Positions 1 to 9,905 of a stretch of 64,000 bases of DNA are shown here, piece by piece; the stretch's first letter is position 1; every line of letters begins with the position of its first letter. The translations under genes and the position numbers were made by a program. Under the pieces are notes generated by a model, which saw only the letters and a list, made by a program, of their open reading frames with translations, did not search any database and was not told the origin of the DNA. Origin of the DNA: Bacillus sp. FJAT-49736 (GTDB lineage Bacteria; Bacillota; Bacilli; Bacillales; Bacillaceae_C); assembly GCF_018343615.1 (NCBI RefSeq), contig NZ_JAGYPI010000001.1:1630960-1694959 (forward strand). Reading direction: 5' to 3'.

Positions 1-25
1 AAAAAGCCCCCACTATAGTGAAGGC
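1..25 (-). terminator. Intrinsic terminator after resC
   Basis: On the minus strand, 8-base arms at 18-25 and 6-13 pair (two G-T wobbles) around a TATA loop and are followed by five T residues. It lies 52 bases beyond the resC stop codon, so most resABC transcripts probably end here before whatever follows outside the window (resD in B. subtilis). Confidence 0.7.
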
Positions 26-76
26 AAATATTTTATGACGAAAATAGTCGTCTATATCATTATCTGTTATGAAATA

Positions 77-1270
77 TTATGCATATGAATGTAAGCCCGC
101 GATAACTAAATTTACGGCTACGAGATTAAACATTATTATTGCAAAGCCAATGACCGCAAGCCATGCGGACTTGCTTCCATGCCAACCCTTGGAAAGACGC
201 AAGTGTAGAAAAGCAGCGTAAAATAACCAAGTAATAAGTGCCCAGACTTCCTTTGGATCCCAGCTCCATGCTTTACTCCAAGCAACCTGTGCCCATATCA
301 TTGCAAAAATAAGTGCTCCTAATGTAAAAACCGGGAACCCTATTAATACTGAACGATAACTAATTTCATCCACTAAATCCAGTTTAATATTTTTCACTAA
401 AGGCTGCAACAATGCACCTATGCGCTTACGGCTAATTAATCTAATAAATAGATACAAAATTAATCCTGTAGCTAAGGACCATATAAGTGTATTCAGCTTT
501 GCTGCATTCAATAGTGCAGGCACATAGAATAGCGGCTTAAATTGAGCTGTATTTTGAATTTCTCCTTCGTGCGGTCCTACAATTGCAGGTAATTCATATT
601 TTAAGCCTTGTTCTCCCACTTGCTTTACTCCATTTTTATCTACCCAATTAAAAGTTGCGGAATAATGCATTGTATTGAATACAGAAGTGATAATAACAAA
701 ACCTAAAACAGATATTAAGGAAAACATTACGAATTCAAGCCAAAAAGTACTTTTACTTTTCTCATTCTGATTAATAGCTTTTACTAAATAAATTAATCCA
801 GCAGCGAAACTAATGGCTAATATAGCCTCACCAGCAGCAGCAGTGGTAACATGAATATGTAGCCAATAGCTTTTCAATGATGGAACTAATGGATTCACTT
901 CTCTAGGAAACATACTTGCGTATGCGATTATCAAAAGTGCTACTGGTAAAGCAAAAACTCCAAGCACTGCTGTTCGATAAATAAAGAATATGATAATAAA
1001 TGCTGCAACCAACATCATTCCAAAGAAAGTGGTGAATTCAAACATATTACTAACAGGTGCGTGACCTGATACAATCCAGCGCAAAATAAAATAACCTAAT
1101 TGACAAATAAATCCAACAATAGAGACAAGGATACCTATTTGTCCCCATTTGTTAACCGCCTCACCCTTTTTCGAATTGGTTCTGATAGCTCCACCGAAAA
1201 AGAATGTTCCTATTAAATATAAGATGAATGCTATAAACAATAAATTACTGCTTATATTTAACATTGCCAT
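77..1270 (-). CDS. resC: Cytochrome c biogenesis protein ResC (CcsA/CcsB family)
   Basis: Integral membrane protein of the System II cytochrome c maturation machinery. With ResB it is thought to move haem across the membrane and attach it to apocytochrome c. The 397-residue product is strongly hydrophobic with many membrane segments and carries the tryptophan-rich WWD haem-handling motif near residues 335-343 (WSWDPKEVW). Histidines flank it in the C-terminal half. The ATG follows a GGAGGG site 6 bases downstream of resB, so both are in the resABC operon. Length and order match B. subtilis resABC. A terminator lies just beyond the stop. Confidence 0.95.
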   Translation of the reverse strand: MAMLNISSNLLFIAFILYLIGTFFFGGAIRTNSKKGEAVNKWGQIGILVSIVGFICQLGYFILRWIVSGHAPVSNMFEFTTFFGMMLVAAFIIIFFIYRTAVLGVFALPVALLIIAYASMFPREVNPLVPSLKSYWLHIHVTTAAAGEAILAISFAAGLIYLVKAINQNEKSKSTFWLEFVMFSLISVLGFVIITSVFNTMHYSATFNWVDKNGVKQVGEQGLKYELPAIVGPHEGEIQNTAQFKPLFYVPALLNAAKLNTLIWSLATGLILYLFIRLISRKRIGALLQPLVKNIKLDLVDEISYRSVLIGFPVFTLGALIFAMIWAQVAWSKAWSWDPKEVWALITWLFYAAFLHLRLSKGWHGSKSAWLAVIGFAIIMFNLVAVNLVIAGLHSYA

Positions 1271-1276
1271 CCCTCC

Positions 1277-2917
1277 TTATTCTATCTCTATTTCCTTATC
1301 TGTCTTTTTCTCCTGCTGATCGATTGGTTCTGGTAAACTTGTTCCCTCTAAGATTGAATTAAGTTCTCTTTTCATACCATAGTAGTTTTTATTAGTATGT
1401 GCAGCAATTAAAACTCGCCCATTAATTTTTTCTAGCCAAATTCTACGGTGGTTCCAATATGCACCTTGAATAACACCAAACATAAAGATAGCTCCTCCAA
1501 CAGCTAAAATCCACAAGGTTAAATCCTTATGTACCGTTAAAGCAGATACATTACGAGTTTCAATGCCGACAAAGGACATTTTATATTCATTTGTTCCTAA
1601 AGGTTCAACATTTTGTCTGATCGCAACGAAGCTGACCTCGCCTTTTGGATGTTCAGGTGTGAACATTTTAAAGAGAAAAGCAGGATTATCGGGAATCGGA
1701 GAATCTGATTGTGGTTCCCCGTCCTTAGCAAAACCAGTGAAATTAGGATAATAGCCTACCAATTTTACTTTATATCCTTTTTGTAGATTATAAACATCTT
1801 TTGGATTAAATAAATCAATTTTCACCTGACCATAAGTTTTCCCTGTTTTTTTGTTCATTAATTGCAAGGTCATCGTTTTCAATTCATTGAGCTTATAATC
1901 CATTTGATAGACGGAATAATGATCAAATTCTAATGGATGATTTACTTTAATTTGATCATCTTTTACCTTAACTAGCTTATCTGTTTCGCCGGGAAGCGCA
2001 CCGTCTTCGCGTTTATATAAAGTGACGTTTGATTGGAAGTTTTTCGCTACATTTCCTACCCTATCTAATGCATCATTAAAAGCTTCGCTGTCTTTCCCTT
2101 TTTGATATGTATCAAGGATAAATTTATTGTTTTTCAGCAAATATTTTTCATGTGTACCAGGAATAACTTTACTTTCCCCTTCACGAATCCAAAGCAATTC
2201 ATCTACATACATACCGGGAACAAATCGAAGCATCGCGCCGAGTAGAAATATTATTAAACCAATATGGTTAACGTATGGACCCCATCTTGAGAAACGATTT
2301 TTTTCCGCGAAAAGATTGCCATTTTCTTCTTTTACTTTATATCTTTTCGCTTTTAATCTTTCTTTAACCTTGGAAAAAGACTGTTCCTCTGTTTCAACTG
2401 CCTCGATAAATAATCGTTGTCTTTTCAGAAATCCTTCATTCCTTGTTACCCTTTGATTTTTAAGGGCACGGTGCAGTGGAATAAAGCGGTCAAGACTGCA
2501 AATTACTAAAGAAACACCTATAGCGGCAATAAGTAATAAATACCACCATGATCCGTATAAATCCTGAAAACCTAATTTATACCATAGCTTTCCAACCCAG
2601 CCATACTCATTATAATAATATTGTTCTGGCGGAAGATTGGTCGGCAGCATGTCTTTCTGAGGGAAAATCGTTCCTAAGGAAGAAGCCACTAAAGTAATAA
2701 CAATCAGCCAAACCCCAACTTTGACAGAAGAAAAGAAATTCCATATTTTATCAATTATTGTTTTATTATAGGTTTGAGATCGTCTCGCACTTCCTTCATA
2801 ACGCATATCATGCAGCTTTTCATTTTTTGCCTCTTCGGTAAGTGCATTTCCGCAAGATTCACAAAGTATGGTACCAACCGGATTGACATGACCGCATTCA
2901 CATTTCATTTCACTCAT
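1277..2917 (-). CDS. resB: Cytochrome c biogenesis protein ResB
   Basis: Partner of ResC in System II cytochrome c maturation, with a large extracytoplasmic domain. The 546-residue protein starts with a zinc-ribbon-like segment (Cys6, Cys8, Cys19, Cys22). Transmembrane segments follow near residues 65-85 and 125-145, another near 215-235, and one near the C-terminus (about 465-485). The soluble ResB domain lies between the last two. The N-terminal zinc ribbon is also found in B. subtilis ResB. It is 17 bases downstream of resA and 6 upstream of resC. Confidence 0.95.
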   Translation of the reverse strand: MSEMKCECGHVNPVGTILCESCGNALTEEAKNEKLHDMRYEGSARRSQTYNKTIIDKIWNFFSSVKVGVWLIVITLVASSLGTIFPQKDMLPTNLPPEQYYYNEYGWVGKLWYKLGFQDLYGSWWYLLLIAAIGVSLVICSLDRFIPLHRALKNQRVTRNEGFLKRQRLFIEAVETEEQSFSKVKERLKAKRYKVKEENGNLFAEKNRFSRWGPYVNHIGLIIFLLGAMLRFVPGMYVDELLWIREGESKVIPGTHEKYLLKNNKFILDTYQKGKDSEAFNDALDRVGNVAKNFQSNVTLYKREDGALPGETDKLVKVKDDQIKVNHPLEFDHYSVYQMDYKLNELKTMTLQLMNKKTGKTYGQVKIDLFNPKDVYNLQKGYKVKLVGYYPNFTGFAKDGEPQSDSPIPDNPAFLFKMFTPEHPKGEVSFVAIRQNVEPLGTNEYKMSFVGIETRNVSALTVHKDLTLWILAVGGAIFMFGVIQGAYWNHRRIWLEKINGRVLIAAHTNKNYYGMKRELNSILEGTSLPEPIDQQEKKTDKEIEIE

Positions 2918-2934
2918 ATGTAAAACTCCTTAGG

Positions 2935-3474
2935 TTAAGGTTTAATACTCTCCATAAACCTTACAAAATCTTTTTTCGTTAAATTCTCATTGCCTATAAT
3001 CACTTGTTTCACCTTTCCATCCGGTCCTATTAATACTGAATGTGGCAGAGCATCCACTCCATAAACACTTTGTACATCTCTGTCCTTATCAATTAGAATT
3101 GGAAAGGATAGCTTATACTGCTTGACAAATTTATTAACGATAAAGTTTGATTCCCCTACATTAACTGCTAAAATTTCTACGCCTTTGTTCTTATATGTTT
3201 TATACACTTCATCCATATATGGCATCTCTGATTTACACGGAGGACAATAAGTTCCCCAAAAGTTTAAAAAGACACCTTTCCCTTTATAATCTGAAAGGCG
3301 ATGTGTATTTCCCTTCATATCCTTCAACAAAAAGTCAGGTGCTTTATCTCCAACGGAAACCTTTTCGTGGTTATCCTTGTTCAGATTTGCATACAATGTA
3401 TAGCCAACCGCTGCTAATAAAACGATTAGAATTGCTGTTCGAATATATAATCTTTGCTTTTTTTTCTGAGACAT
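2935..3474 (-). CDS. resA: Thiol-disulfide oxidoreductase ResA
   Basis: Membrane-anchored extracytoplasmic thioredoxin-like protein that keeps the CXXCH cysteines of apocytochrome c reduced before haem attachment. The 179-residue product has an N-terminal signal anchor (about residues 11-29) and a thioredoxin fold with active site Cys77-Pro-Pro-Cys80 and a cis-proline loop (ALPHS). B. subtilis ResA has CEPC, so the glutamate is replaced by proline here. The ATG follows a clear GGAGG. First gene of resABC. Confidence 0.93.
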   Translation of the reverse strand: MSQKKKQRLYIRTAILIVLLAAVGYTLYANLNKDNHEKVSVGDKAPDFLLKDMKGNTHRLSDYKGKGVFLNFWGTYCPPCKSEMPYMDEVYKTYKNKGVEILAVNVGESNFIVNKFVKQYKLSFPILIDKDRDVQSVYGVDALPHSVLIGPDGKVKQVIIGNENLTKKDFVRFMESIKP

Positions 3475-3576
3475 TCCGTAACCTCCAATCTATAAAGCGG
3501 TCACACACTATGCCCTTCATTATATCATTTTCTTTCTTCTTGCTTAAAAGCATTATTTGAAGGTTATGTGAAACTT

Positions 3577-4308
3577 TTAAATATCGCTGCCGCTTTCAGC
3601 CATTGCCCGAAGCTGTTTCACTTCATGAGGGGTTAATTCGCGTATTTCTCCAGCATTTATTCCGCTTAAAGTTAAAAATGCAAATCGTTCCCTCCTAAGC
3701 TTTTGGACAGGATGACCGATTGCTTCAAGCATTCTCCGAACTTGCCTATTTCTACCTTCATGAATGGTTATTTCCACAATCGCTTTTTGCTTTCTTTTAT
3801 CTGCTGACAAGAGCTTAACCTTTGCAGGTGCCGTTTTGCCATCCTCCAAATGAACACCCTTCTCTAGTTGCTTTAATGCCAGTTTTGATGGAATTCCTTG
3901 AATCTTAGCAATGTAGGTTTTATTGATTTCATATCGAGGATGCATAAGTAAATTTGCAAATTCTCCATCATTTGTTAATAGTAATAAACCAGAAGTATCA
4001 TAATCTAAACGTCCAATTGGATATACTCTTTCTTTGATTTCCGGCAAAAAATCCGTTACTACCTTTCTACCTTTATCATCCGATACAGCGGATATTACAC
4101 CTCTAGGTTTATAAAATAAAAAATATACCTTTTCTTCTTTTTCCAGCGGTATACCTTCCACCTCAATTTTGTCTGATGTAGATACCTTTGTTCCCAGCTC
4201 TCTTACAACTTTCCCGTTCACCTTTACTTTTCCCTCTATAATTAAGCCTTCAGCTTTTCTACGAGAAGCAACTCCTGCTTGTGCAATTACCTTTTGTAGC
4301 CTTTCCAT
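3577..4308 (-). CDS. rluB: 23S rRNA pseudouridine synthase RluB
   Basis: Isomerises a uridine of 23S rRNA helix 89 (position 2605 in E. coli numbering) to pseudouridine. The 243-residue protein has an N-terminal S4 RNA-binding domain (about residues 1-60) and the RsuA/RluB catalytic domain with catalytic Asp102 in GRLD. It ends with the HEGRNRQVRRM motif typical of this family. Start ATG is preceded by GAGGTG. It lies between spmB and resA as in B. subtilis (ypuL). Confidence 0.93.
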   Translation of the reverse strand: MERLQKVIAQAGVASRRKAEGLIIEGKVKVNGKVVRELGTKVSTSDKIEVEGIPLEKEEKVYFLFYKPRGVISAVSDDKGRKVVTDFLPEIKERVYPIGRLDYDTSGLLLLTNDGEFANLLMHPRYEINKTYIAKIQGIPSKLALKQLEKGVHLEDGKTAPAKVKLLSADKRKQKAIVEITIHEGRNRQVRRMLEAIGHPVQKLRRERFAFLTLSGINAGEIRELTPHEVKQLRAMAESGSDI

Positions 4309-4406
4309 GTTTTCACCTCATATTTTGTGTTCTATTCCCTTTATGAATTATTACATATGAATTAGAAAAAGCAAATTCGTTTCTTATAGTTTTTATTCAA
4401 AATAAA

Positions 4407-4433
4407 AAAAACTAGCTTGATTTGCTAGTTTTT
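4407..4433 (-). terminator. Terminator of the dacB-spmA-spmB operon
   Basis: ACTAGC (4411-4416) pairs with GCTAGT (4424-4429), extended by A-T pairs. On the minus strand the hairpin is followed by a run of seven T residues. It sits 5 bases past the spmB stop. Confidence 0.8.
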
Positions 4434-4437
4434 ACCG

Positions 4438-4971
4438 TTATTTACCAAACAATATAGTTACAATGATGATAGAAGCCGCAATTCCGACTAGGTCTGCTAA
4501 AAGTCCTACCTTTAATGCATCTCCCATTTTTTTTATACCTACTGCTCCAAAATATACAGTTAAAACATACAGGGTAGTATCTGTACTTCCTTGTATGGTG
4601 GAAGCTAATCTTCCAATATAGGAATCCGGGTGATGAACGGAAAGGATATCACTCATTAAACCTAATGCAGCATTCCCAGATATTGGCCTAATGAGTGCAA
4701 GCGGCACTACTTCGGAAGGCACTCCCAGCCAGTCCAACACCGGTCTTAAAAATTGAACAAAAAATTCCAATGCTCCCGACTCACGAAATACTGTTATCGC
4801 GACAAGCATGCCTACTAAAAATGGAATAATAGATACTGCTATTTTTATGCCTTCTTTTCCGCCTTCTACAAATGTTTCATACGCAGGTACCCTTTTCCAA
4901 ACACTATACACCAATATAAAGCCTATTAACAGAGGGATGATCCATATCGACACCATCGAGATCCATTGCAT
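4438..4971 (-). CDS. spmB: Spore maturation protein SpmB
   Basis: Membrane protein needed for full dehydration of the spore core in B. subtilis, acting with SpmA and DacB. The 177-residue product consists mainly of hydrophobic helices and contains a nucleoside-recognition (Gate) type domain (PF07670), with the conserved RPISGNAALG segment near residues 95-104. The ATG directly abuts the spmA stop, so the two are translationally coupled. A terminator follows. Confidence 0.94.
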   Translation of the reverse strand: MQWISMVSIWIIPLLIGFILVYSVWKRVPAYETFVEGGKEGIKIAVSIIPFLVGMLVAITVFRESGALEFFVQFLRPVLDWLGVPSEVVPLALIRPISGNAALGLMSDILSVHHPDSYIGRLASTIQGSTDTTLYVLTVYFGAVGIKKMGDALKVGLLADLVGIAASIIIVTILFGK

Positions 4972-5565
4972 TTATTTCACCCCTCTGCGCGTTCTTTTAT
5001 AGTGATAGTAACGATCTATTAGAATGGCTGCGATGGTTGCTATCAAAGTTGCTATTAAAGTTGGACCGACAATTTCTGTTGGGGAAGCAGATTTGTAATT
5101 CATCCGAATTGCAATGACTGTCGTAGGGATGAGTGTCAAACCAGATGTATTAAGTGCCAAAAATGTAATCATGGATCTAGATGCTACGGTCTTTCCGCCA
5201 TTAAGCTCTTTAAGCTGTTCCATCGCTTTTATTCCTAGTGGAGTGGCTGCATTTCCAAGTCCAAACATATTAGCCATAATATTGGATAGAATATAACCTA
5301 AAGCAGGATGATTTTCCGGTACCTCCGGAAATAGTTTTTTAATAATAGGACGAAATAGTTTGGATAACTTATCTAGCAGGCCCGACTCTTGTGCGATACG
5401 CATAATCCCCAACCAAAATACTAATATACTGATTAACCCTATACATAAGGTTACCGCTTCATTTGCTGAATGGAAAATTGCTTCATTTACAGCTTTCATT
5501 TTCCCATTCACAGCTGCAAATATTAAACCAATTATCGTCATTCCAATCCAAATATAATTAACCAT
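4972..5565 (-). CDS. spmA: Spore maturation protein SpmA
   Basis: Membrane protein of spore maturation; loss in B. subtilis gives spores with a wetter core. The 197-residue protein has several hydrophobic segments and a Gate-type domain with the conserved NMFGLGNAATPLG motif near residues 113-125. Its start overlaps the dacB stop by 8 bases, and its end abuts spmB, giving the order dacB-spmA-spmB. Confidence 0.94.
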   Translation of the reverse strand: MVNYIWIGMTIIGLIFAAVNGKMKAVNEAIFHSANEAVTLCIGLISILVFWLGIMRIAQESGLLDKLSKLFRPIIKKLFPEVPENHPALGYILSNIMANMFGLGNAATPLGIKAMEQLKELNGGKTVASRSMITFLALNTSGLTLIPTTVIAIRMNYKSASPTEIVGPTLIATLIATIAAILIDRYYHYKRTRRGVK

Positions 5566-6676
5566 TTTCTCTCACACCCATTTGGATTAACAAAACATGC
5601 AAAAATTCTTTAATCCAACCCCTTTTAGCATTTTCATCTGATTTTCTATAATAAATCGGAACCGAATTGATTATTTCGTTATTTAAATAAATGATCGCCC
5701 TTCCAACAACTTCTGGAATTTTATTTTTATCTTTCCAGCTTTTGCGCGGCTTAATCATTTTATATTCAATTTGTACCTTATCCTTTTCTTGCTTATTTAA
5801 AGGATAATCAACTTCCTTTTTAATATAAACATGGTTTTTAAAGTATTTATTTTTTATTGCGGTGATATTTCCTTGTTTTAAAATAATCGTAGAATTATAA
5901 CTTTTAAAACCGTATTCAAACATCCAAATGTGATCATTCCAATCATCTGGCCCATTAAGGGTAACAGCAATCAACTTTTCTCCATTTTTAGTAGCCGTTG
6001 TAACAAGGGTACGTTTTGCAAGCTTTGTATACCCAGTTTTGCCACCTGTACAATATTTGTATTTCTCTGTTAAAAGACGATTTTTATTTCTCCACCCTTT
6101 ATAAAATTTGGTACCGGATATTTTTTGATAGGTTTTATTTTGCATGGCATATCTAGTTAGGAGTGCCATATCATAAGCCGTTGAAAAATGATTCAAATTT
6201 CGATTATCTAATCCATTGGGATTTGCAAAATGAGTATTATTCATTCCAATTTCTCTTGCCTTTTGATTCATTAAAAATACGAATCCCTCAATACTTCCGC
6301 CAACATACTCGGCAATGGAATTAGCAGCATCATTTCCTGATCGCAGCATCAGCCCGTATACTAAATCTTCAAGCTTCATCTTGTCACCTGGTTTTAAATA
6401 AATGGATGATCCCTCTGTTCGAACGGCTCTATCGCTTATCGTAACGGTTTTATTTAATTTACCAGACTCAATGGCGAGGATTGCTGTCATAATTTTTGTA
6501 ATGGATGCAATTCTGCTTACTTCATTCGCATTCTTTTCAAATAAAATCCTCCCGCTATCTTGATCCATTAATATAGCACTACGCGCACTAACGGCCTTTT
6601 TTGCTGCTGAAATGTGAGGAGGAAAGACAGTAAGAATAAGAATAAAAACAATAAGAAGTAACATGATTCGCTTCAT
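5558..6676 (-). CDS. dacB: D-alanyl-D-alanine carboxypeptidase DacB (penicillin-binding protein 5*)
   Basis: Sporulation-specific DD-carboxypeptidase that trims peptide side chains and so limits cross-linking of spore cortex peptidoglycan. The 372-residue product has a signal peptide (about 1-24) and the three serine-peptidase motifs: Ser58-Ile-Thr-Lys61, Ser113-Gly-Asn115 and Lys213-Thr-Gly215. A C-terminal beta domain follows. It heads dacB-spmA-spmB; in B. subtilis this operon is SigE-dependent. The ATG follows GAGGAG. Confidence 0.94.
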   Translation of the reverse strand: MKRIMLLLIVFILILTVFPPHISAAKKAVSARSAILMDQDSGRILFEKNANEVSRIASITKIMTAILAIESGKLNKTVTISDRAVRTEGSSIYLKPGDKMKLEDLVYGLMLRSGNDAANSIAEYVGGSIEGFVFLMNQKAREIGMNNTHFANPNGLDNRNLNHFSTAYDMALLTRYAMQNKTYQKISGTKFYKGWRNKNRLLTEKYKYCTGGKTGYTKLAKRTLVTTATKNGEKLIAVTLNGPDDWNDHIWMFEYGFKSYNSTIILKQGNITAIKNKYFKNHVYIKKEVDYPLNKQEKDKVQIEYKMIKPRKSWKDKNKIPEVVGRAIIYLNNEIINSVPIYYRKSDENAKRGWIKEFLHVLLIQMGVRENG

Positions 6677-6806
6677 CTTTTTGCTCCTCTTCCTTTTATT
6701 TATTACTTTTAGTTCTTCCTTCTATTTCTTTTTTATTCGTCCCGAAAGATAACCCCTTTGTACAAGTCTATGCTGGACAAGGAAAGTTATGATTCAATAA
6801 ATGGAT

Positions 6807-6849
6807 AAAAAAAGTGCCACGTAGGATTGAAACCTACGAGGCACTTTTT
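6807..6849 (-). terminator. Terminator of scpAB
   Basis: Long hairpin: GTGCC (6814-6818) pairs with GGCAC (6840-6844), the inner arm CGTAGG with CCTACG, and A/T tails flank both sides. It can act in both directions. It lies 15 bases after the scpB stop. Confidence 0.88.
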
Positions 6850-6863
6850 ATGCTTTAACTCTA

Positions 6864-7454
6864 TTATTCCATTGTTTCTTGAAACTTTTCGAAAAATAAA
6901 TCTGCGTCGTCTTGCAGAGAATCATCTTCTACCTTTTCCGGAAGCGGAGGCAATTCTTTTAAATCTTTTAATCCAAAGTAATCTAAAAATTCCTTTGTAG
7001 TCCCGTAAAGAATGGCCCTGCCTGTTCCATGTGCACGTCCAACATCTTTAATTAATCCTTTTGAAAGCAGAGTTTGCAGTGGTCGTTCTGTTTTTACACC
7101 ACGAATCTCTTCAATTTCTAATCTTGTAATTGGCTGTTTATACGAAATAATTGCCAATGTTTCCAAAGCCGCCTGAGAAAGTGTATGCATTCCTGGAGAT
7201 TCAACGAGCCTCTTTAAATAAACGGAATGTTCCTTTTTCGTAGCCAATTGATATGTCCCTGCCAATTCAATTATAGTGATTCCACGGTCGGTGTTTTTTT
7301 CATAATCTTGCTTTAGCCTTTCTATAACCTCAATTGCCTGAAATTCTTCAATTTCAAGGACGGATTTAATTTGTTTTAACGAAAGTCCCTCATCACCGGC
7401 AGCAAATAGTAAGCTTTCAAGAATTCCAAGCCAATTAACTATTTCCACTTTCAT
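6864..7454 (-). CDS. scpB: Segregation and condensation protein ScpB
   Basis: Winged-helix partner of the SMC-ScpA condensin complex, required for chromosome compaction and segregation. The 196-residue product contains the paired winged-helix domains and the conserved segment [17 protein letters not shown] (about residues 98-114). Length matches the family. Its start lies inside the 3' end of scpA (20-base overlap), so the two are translationally coupled. The ATG follows GGGAGT closely. Confidence 0.95.
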   Translation of the reverse strand: MKVEIVNWLGILESLLFAAGDEGLSLKQIKSVLEIEEFQAIEVIERLKQDYEKNTDRGITIIELAGTYQLATKKEHSVYLKRLVESPGMHTLSQAALETLAIISYKQPITRLEIEEIRGVKTERPLQTLLSKGLIKDVGRAHGTGRAILYGTTKEFLDYFGLKDLKELPPLPEKVEDDSLQDDADLFFEKFQETME

Positions 7455-8199
7455 TCACTCCCTTTTGCCGTGATACAAAAATTTCTTGGAAATTGCCATC
7501 TTGTTCTACAAAAATTTCATTTCTCTTCATTAACTCTAGAATCGCCAAAAAAGTAACTACAATATGATCTTTGTTTGGAAAGGGAAATAATGAATAAAAA
7601 CTCCTTTTTCCAGTGTATTGCGTTACTTCTTTTAATATTTCATCCATTCTTTTTTCAATAGATATTTCTTGACGTGTAATTTTTGTAGATAATGGTTTTT
7701 GTAGTTTTTTCCTTCTTAATAGCTTATTTAGTGCACCAATCATATCATATACAGATACATCCAAATCTAATTTTTCGGATTGAATGTCTTTCATAAATTC
7801 TGTTAAATCACTTGGAGGCTTCGTAAACATTTGGCCCCTATCTTCTTCTAAGTGCTTTAATTCTATGGCAGCTTCTTTATATTTTTTGTATTCCATAAGT
7901 TTTTCAACGAGAGCGTCACGTGGGTCTTCCTCTTCCAATTCAAATTCATCCCCAAGTAGTTCTTCCTCATGCTGTGGAAGTAACATCTTGCTTTTTATTG
8001 CCAATAATGTAGCAGCCATTACTAAGTATTCACTTGCCACATCCAACTCTAATACTTTCATGGCATGAATATATATTAAATATTGCTCTGTAATTTCCGC
8101 CATTGGGATATCATATATATCGATTTCCAACCGATTTATTAAATGAAGAAGAAGATCAAGAGGACCTTCAAACGCTTCTATTTTTACATTATATTCCAT
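7435..8199 (-). CDS. scpA: Segregation and condensation protein ScpA
   Basis: Kleisin subunit of the SMC condensin; bridges the SMC head domains and binds ScpB. The 254-residue product shows the kleisin N-terminus ([14 protein letters not shown], about residues 8-21) and a C-terminal winged helix. I chose the ATG at 8199 over the TTG one codon upstream because a GGTGATT site precedes it at normal spacing. It overlaps scpB by 20 bases. Confidence 0.94.
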   Translation of the reverse strand: MEYNVKIEAFEGPLDLLLHLINRLEIDIYDIPMAEITEQYLIYIHAMKVLELDVASEYLVMAATLLAIKSKMLLPQHEEELLGDEFELEEEDPRDALVEKLMEYKKYKEAAIELKHLEEDRGQMFTKPPSDLTEFMKDIQSEKLDLDVSVYDMIGALNKLLRRKKLQKPLSTKITRQEISIEKRMDEILKEVTQYTGKRSFYSLFPFPNKDHIVVTFLAILELMKRNEIFVEQDGNFQEIFVSRQKGVNESGNS

Positions 8200-8370
8200 C
8201 AAATCACCAATTCCAAAAACATAATCTACTTTCTTACTGAAGAACCCATGAAACAGGTCTTCTGCTTTATAAGTATAGAGGATATTATCTAATAGTCCAA
8301 CAAAAATTTGTTCTAATGAATCTTGCTACTCTTAGGTGAAAACATTATTTCAAATTAGGCTTAGGCCTAT

Positions 8371-8398
8371 ACAGCTTTCCTTCTTACCTCATACTATA
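8371..8398 (+). promoter_or_regulatory. Possible late-sporulation (SigK- or SigG-type) promoter
   Basis: CATACTATA at 8390-8398 matches the SigK -10 consensus CATANNNTA, with ACA at 8371-8373 sixteen bases upstream matching the minimal SigK -35. CATACTA would also fit SigG. It sits 33 bases before the YjcZ-type ORF. Inference from consensus only. Confidence 0.45.
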
Positions 8399-8430
8399 AA
8401 TCGAATAAATCTAACTGGGAGGTATATATA

Positions 8431-8523
8431 ATGGCCGATGGATTCGGATATGGCGGCGGCTTTGCCTTAATTGTAGTATTATTTATTTTGTTGGTGATAG
8501 TTGGCAGTGCGTATATTTATTAA
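8431..8523 (+). CDS. YjcZ-type small sporulation membrane protein
   Basis: A 30-residue ORF with a perfect GGGAGG site 8 bases before its ATG. The product begins MADGFGYGGG and continues as one hydrophobic helix ending AYIY. This glycine-rich head plus single membrane span is typical of the YjcZ family, small proteins often made late in sporulation. A SigK-like promoter lies upstream and a strong terminator 21 bases downstream, so it looks monocistronic. Confidence 0.8.
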   Translation: MADGFGYGGGFALIVVLFILLVIVGSAYIY

Positions 8524-8543
8524 TTTCCTTTCGTTATAAGTTT

Positions 8544-8575
8544 GGAATCGGTTAATACCGATTCCTTTTATTTTG
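8544..8575 (+). terminator. Terminator after the YjcZ-type gene
   Basis: GGAATCGG (8544-8551) pairs perfectly with CCGATTCC (8558-8565), followed by TTTTATTTT. Confidence 0.88.
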
Positions 8576-8663
8576 GAAATATAAGTAAGCCTCTCTTAAT
8601 TTCATTTAAGTGCCTCATTTTATGTTAAGATTAAAAGAGTTTGTATTGGAGAGGAGTATTTTA

Positions 8664-9179
8664 TTGGAATTTCCAAGAGCATATATCCATTATTTAGTTC
8701 ATTTTCATGGTGATCGGGATTACTTTGAATGCCATGAAATATTAGAAAAGTACTGGAAGACTTCAGATCCAGGTAATCGTTCTTCCGTATGGGTTGGACT
8801 TATTCAATTGGCTGTTGCCCAATATCACTATAGACGGGGAAATGAAAAAGGAGCTAAAAAGTTAATCGAAAAATCAACAAAAATTCTCCATCAAAATACA
8901 TCAGTGCTAGAAAAGCTAGGGCTTAATGCCCCAGTAATATTGGACCTTTTAATTAACCTGAAAACCATATATGTAAATGGACAATTATATAAAGAAGTAA
9001 ATCTGCCCATTACAAATCAACAATTAATGAATATTTGTAAATCGGAATGTTTTTCATTAGGATTTCAATGGTGCAGTAAAGAAGATCTTAATAATAACTT
9101 CCTTATTCATCGACATCTTTTTCAAGATAGGGACAGTGTAAGAGTACTTCCACACACTACTGAAAAATTATATGTATAG
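8664..9179 (+). CDS. DUF309 family protein (YpuF-like)
   Basis: A 171-residue protein of the DUF309 family. The defining segment HFHGDRDYFECHEILEKYW lies near residues 15-33, with conserved Asp, Glu, Cys and His that suggest a helical metal or ligand site. Molecular function is unknown. The TTG at 8664 is chosen over an upstream GTG at 8610 because GGAGAGGAG precedes it at good spacing and because the family homology starts there. Its neighbours scpA and ribT match the B. subtilis ribT-ypuF-scpA cluster, but this gene is on the opposite strand to both. Confidence 0.82.
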   Translation: MEFPRAYIHYLVHFHGDRDYFECHEILEKYWKTSDPGNRSSVWVGLIQLAVAQYHYRRGNEKGAKKLIEKSTKILHQNTSVLEKLGLNAPVILDLLINLKTIYVNGQLYKEVNLPITNQQLMNICKSECFSLGFQWCSKEDLNNNFLIHRHLFQDRDSVRVLPHTTEKLYV

Positions 9180-9180
9180 A

Positions 9181-9588
<408 letters not shown>

Positions 9589-9693
9589 TTACTTTTTACC
9601 ATTATTAACAAGAACTCTCCAAAGTAAACCTGCTAATGCTATAAACGATTCCTATCATACTAGAAGCTTATAAATTGTTCAAGCTACTGTCAG

Positions 9694-9786
9694 TTATTTA
9701 CCAGCAATGAAAAACCAATAATATAATCCCCAACCCAATGCAATTGCACAAATGATGATGAATAACCATATGTTATTTTTCTTCAA
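9694..9786 (-). CDS. Putative 30-residue membrane peptide
   Basis: A TTG-initiated ORF of 30 codons, preceded by GGGAGTG 7 bases upstream. The product starts MKKNNIW, has one hydrophobic helix rich in Ile, Trp and Tyr, and ends FFIAGK, so a single-span membrane peptide is likely. I do not recognise a family. Support is the ribosome binding site, the positive N-terminus and the clean membrane span. Confidence 0.45.
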   Translation of the reverse strand: MKKNNIWLFIIICAIALGWGLYYWFFIAGK

Positions 9787-9905
9787 AATATTACACTCCC
9801 AACAACAAAAATAGCACTATTTTTAAAAATAGTTCATTATCATCCACTTGTCAATTATACTATTTTCTTTGCATCGAATTATTTAACCCTATGACAGCTT
9901 CTAGG

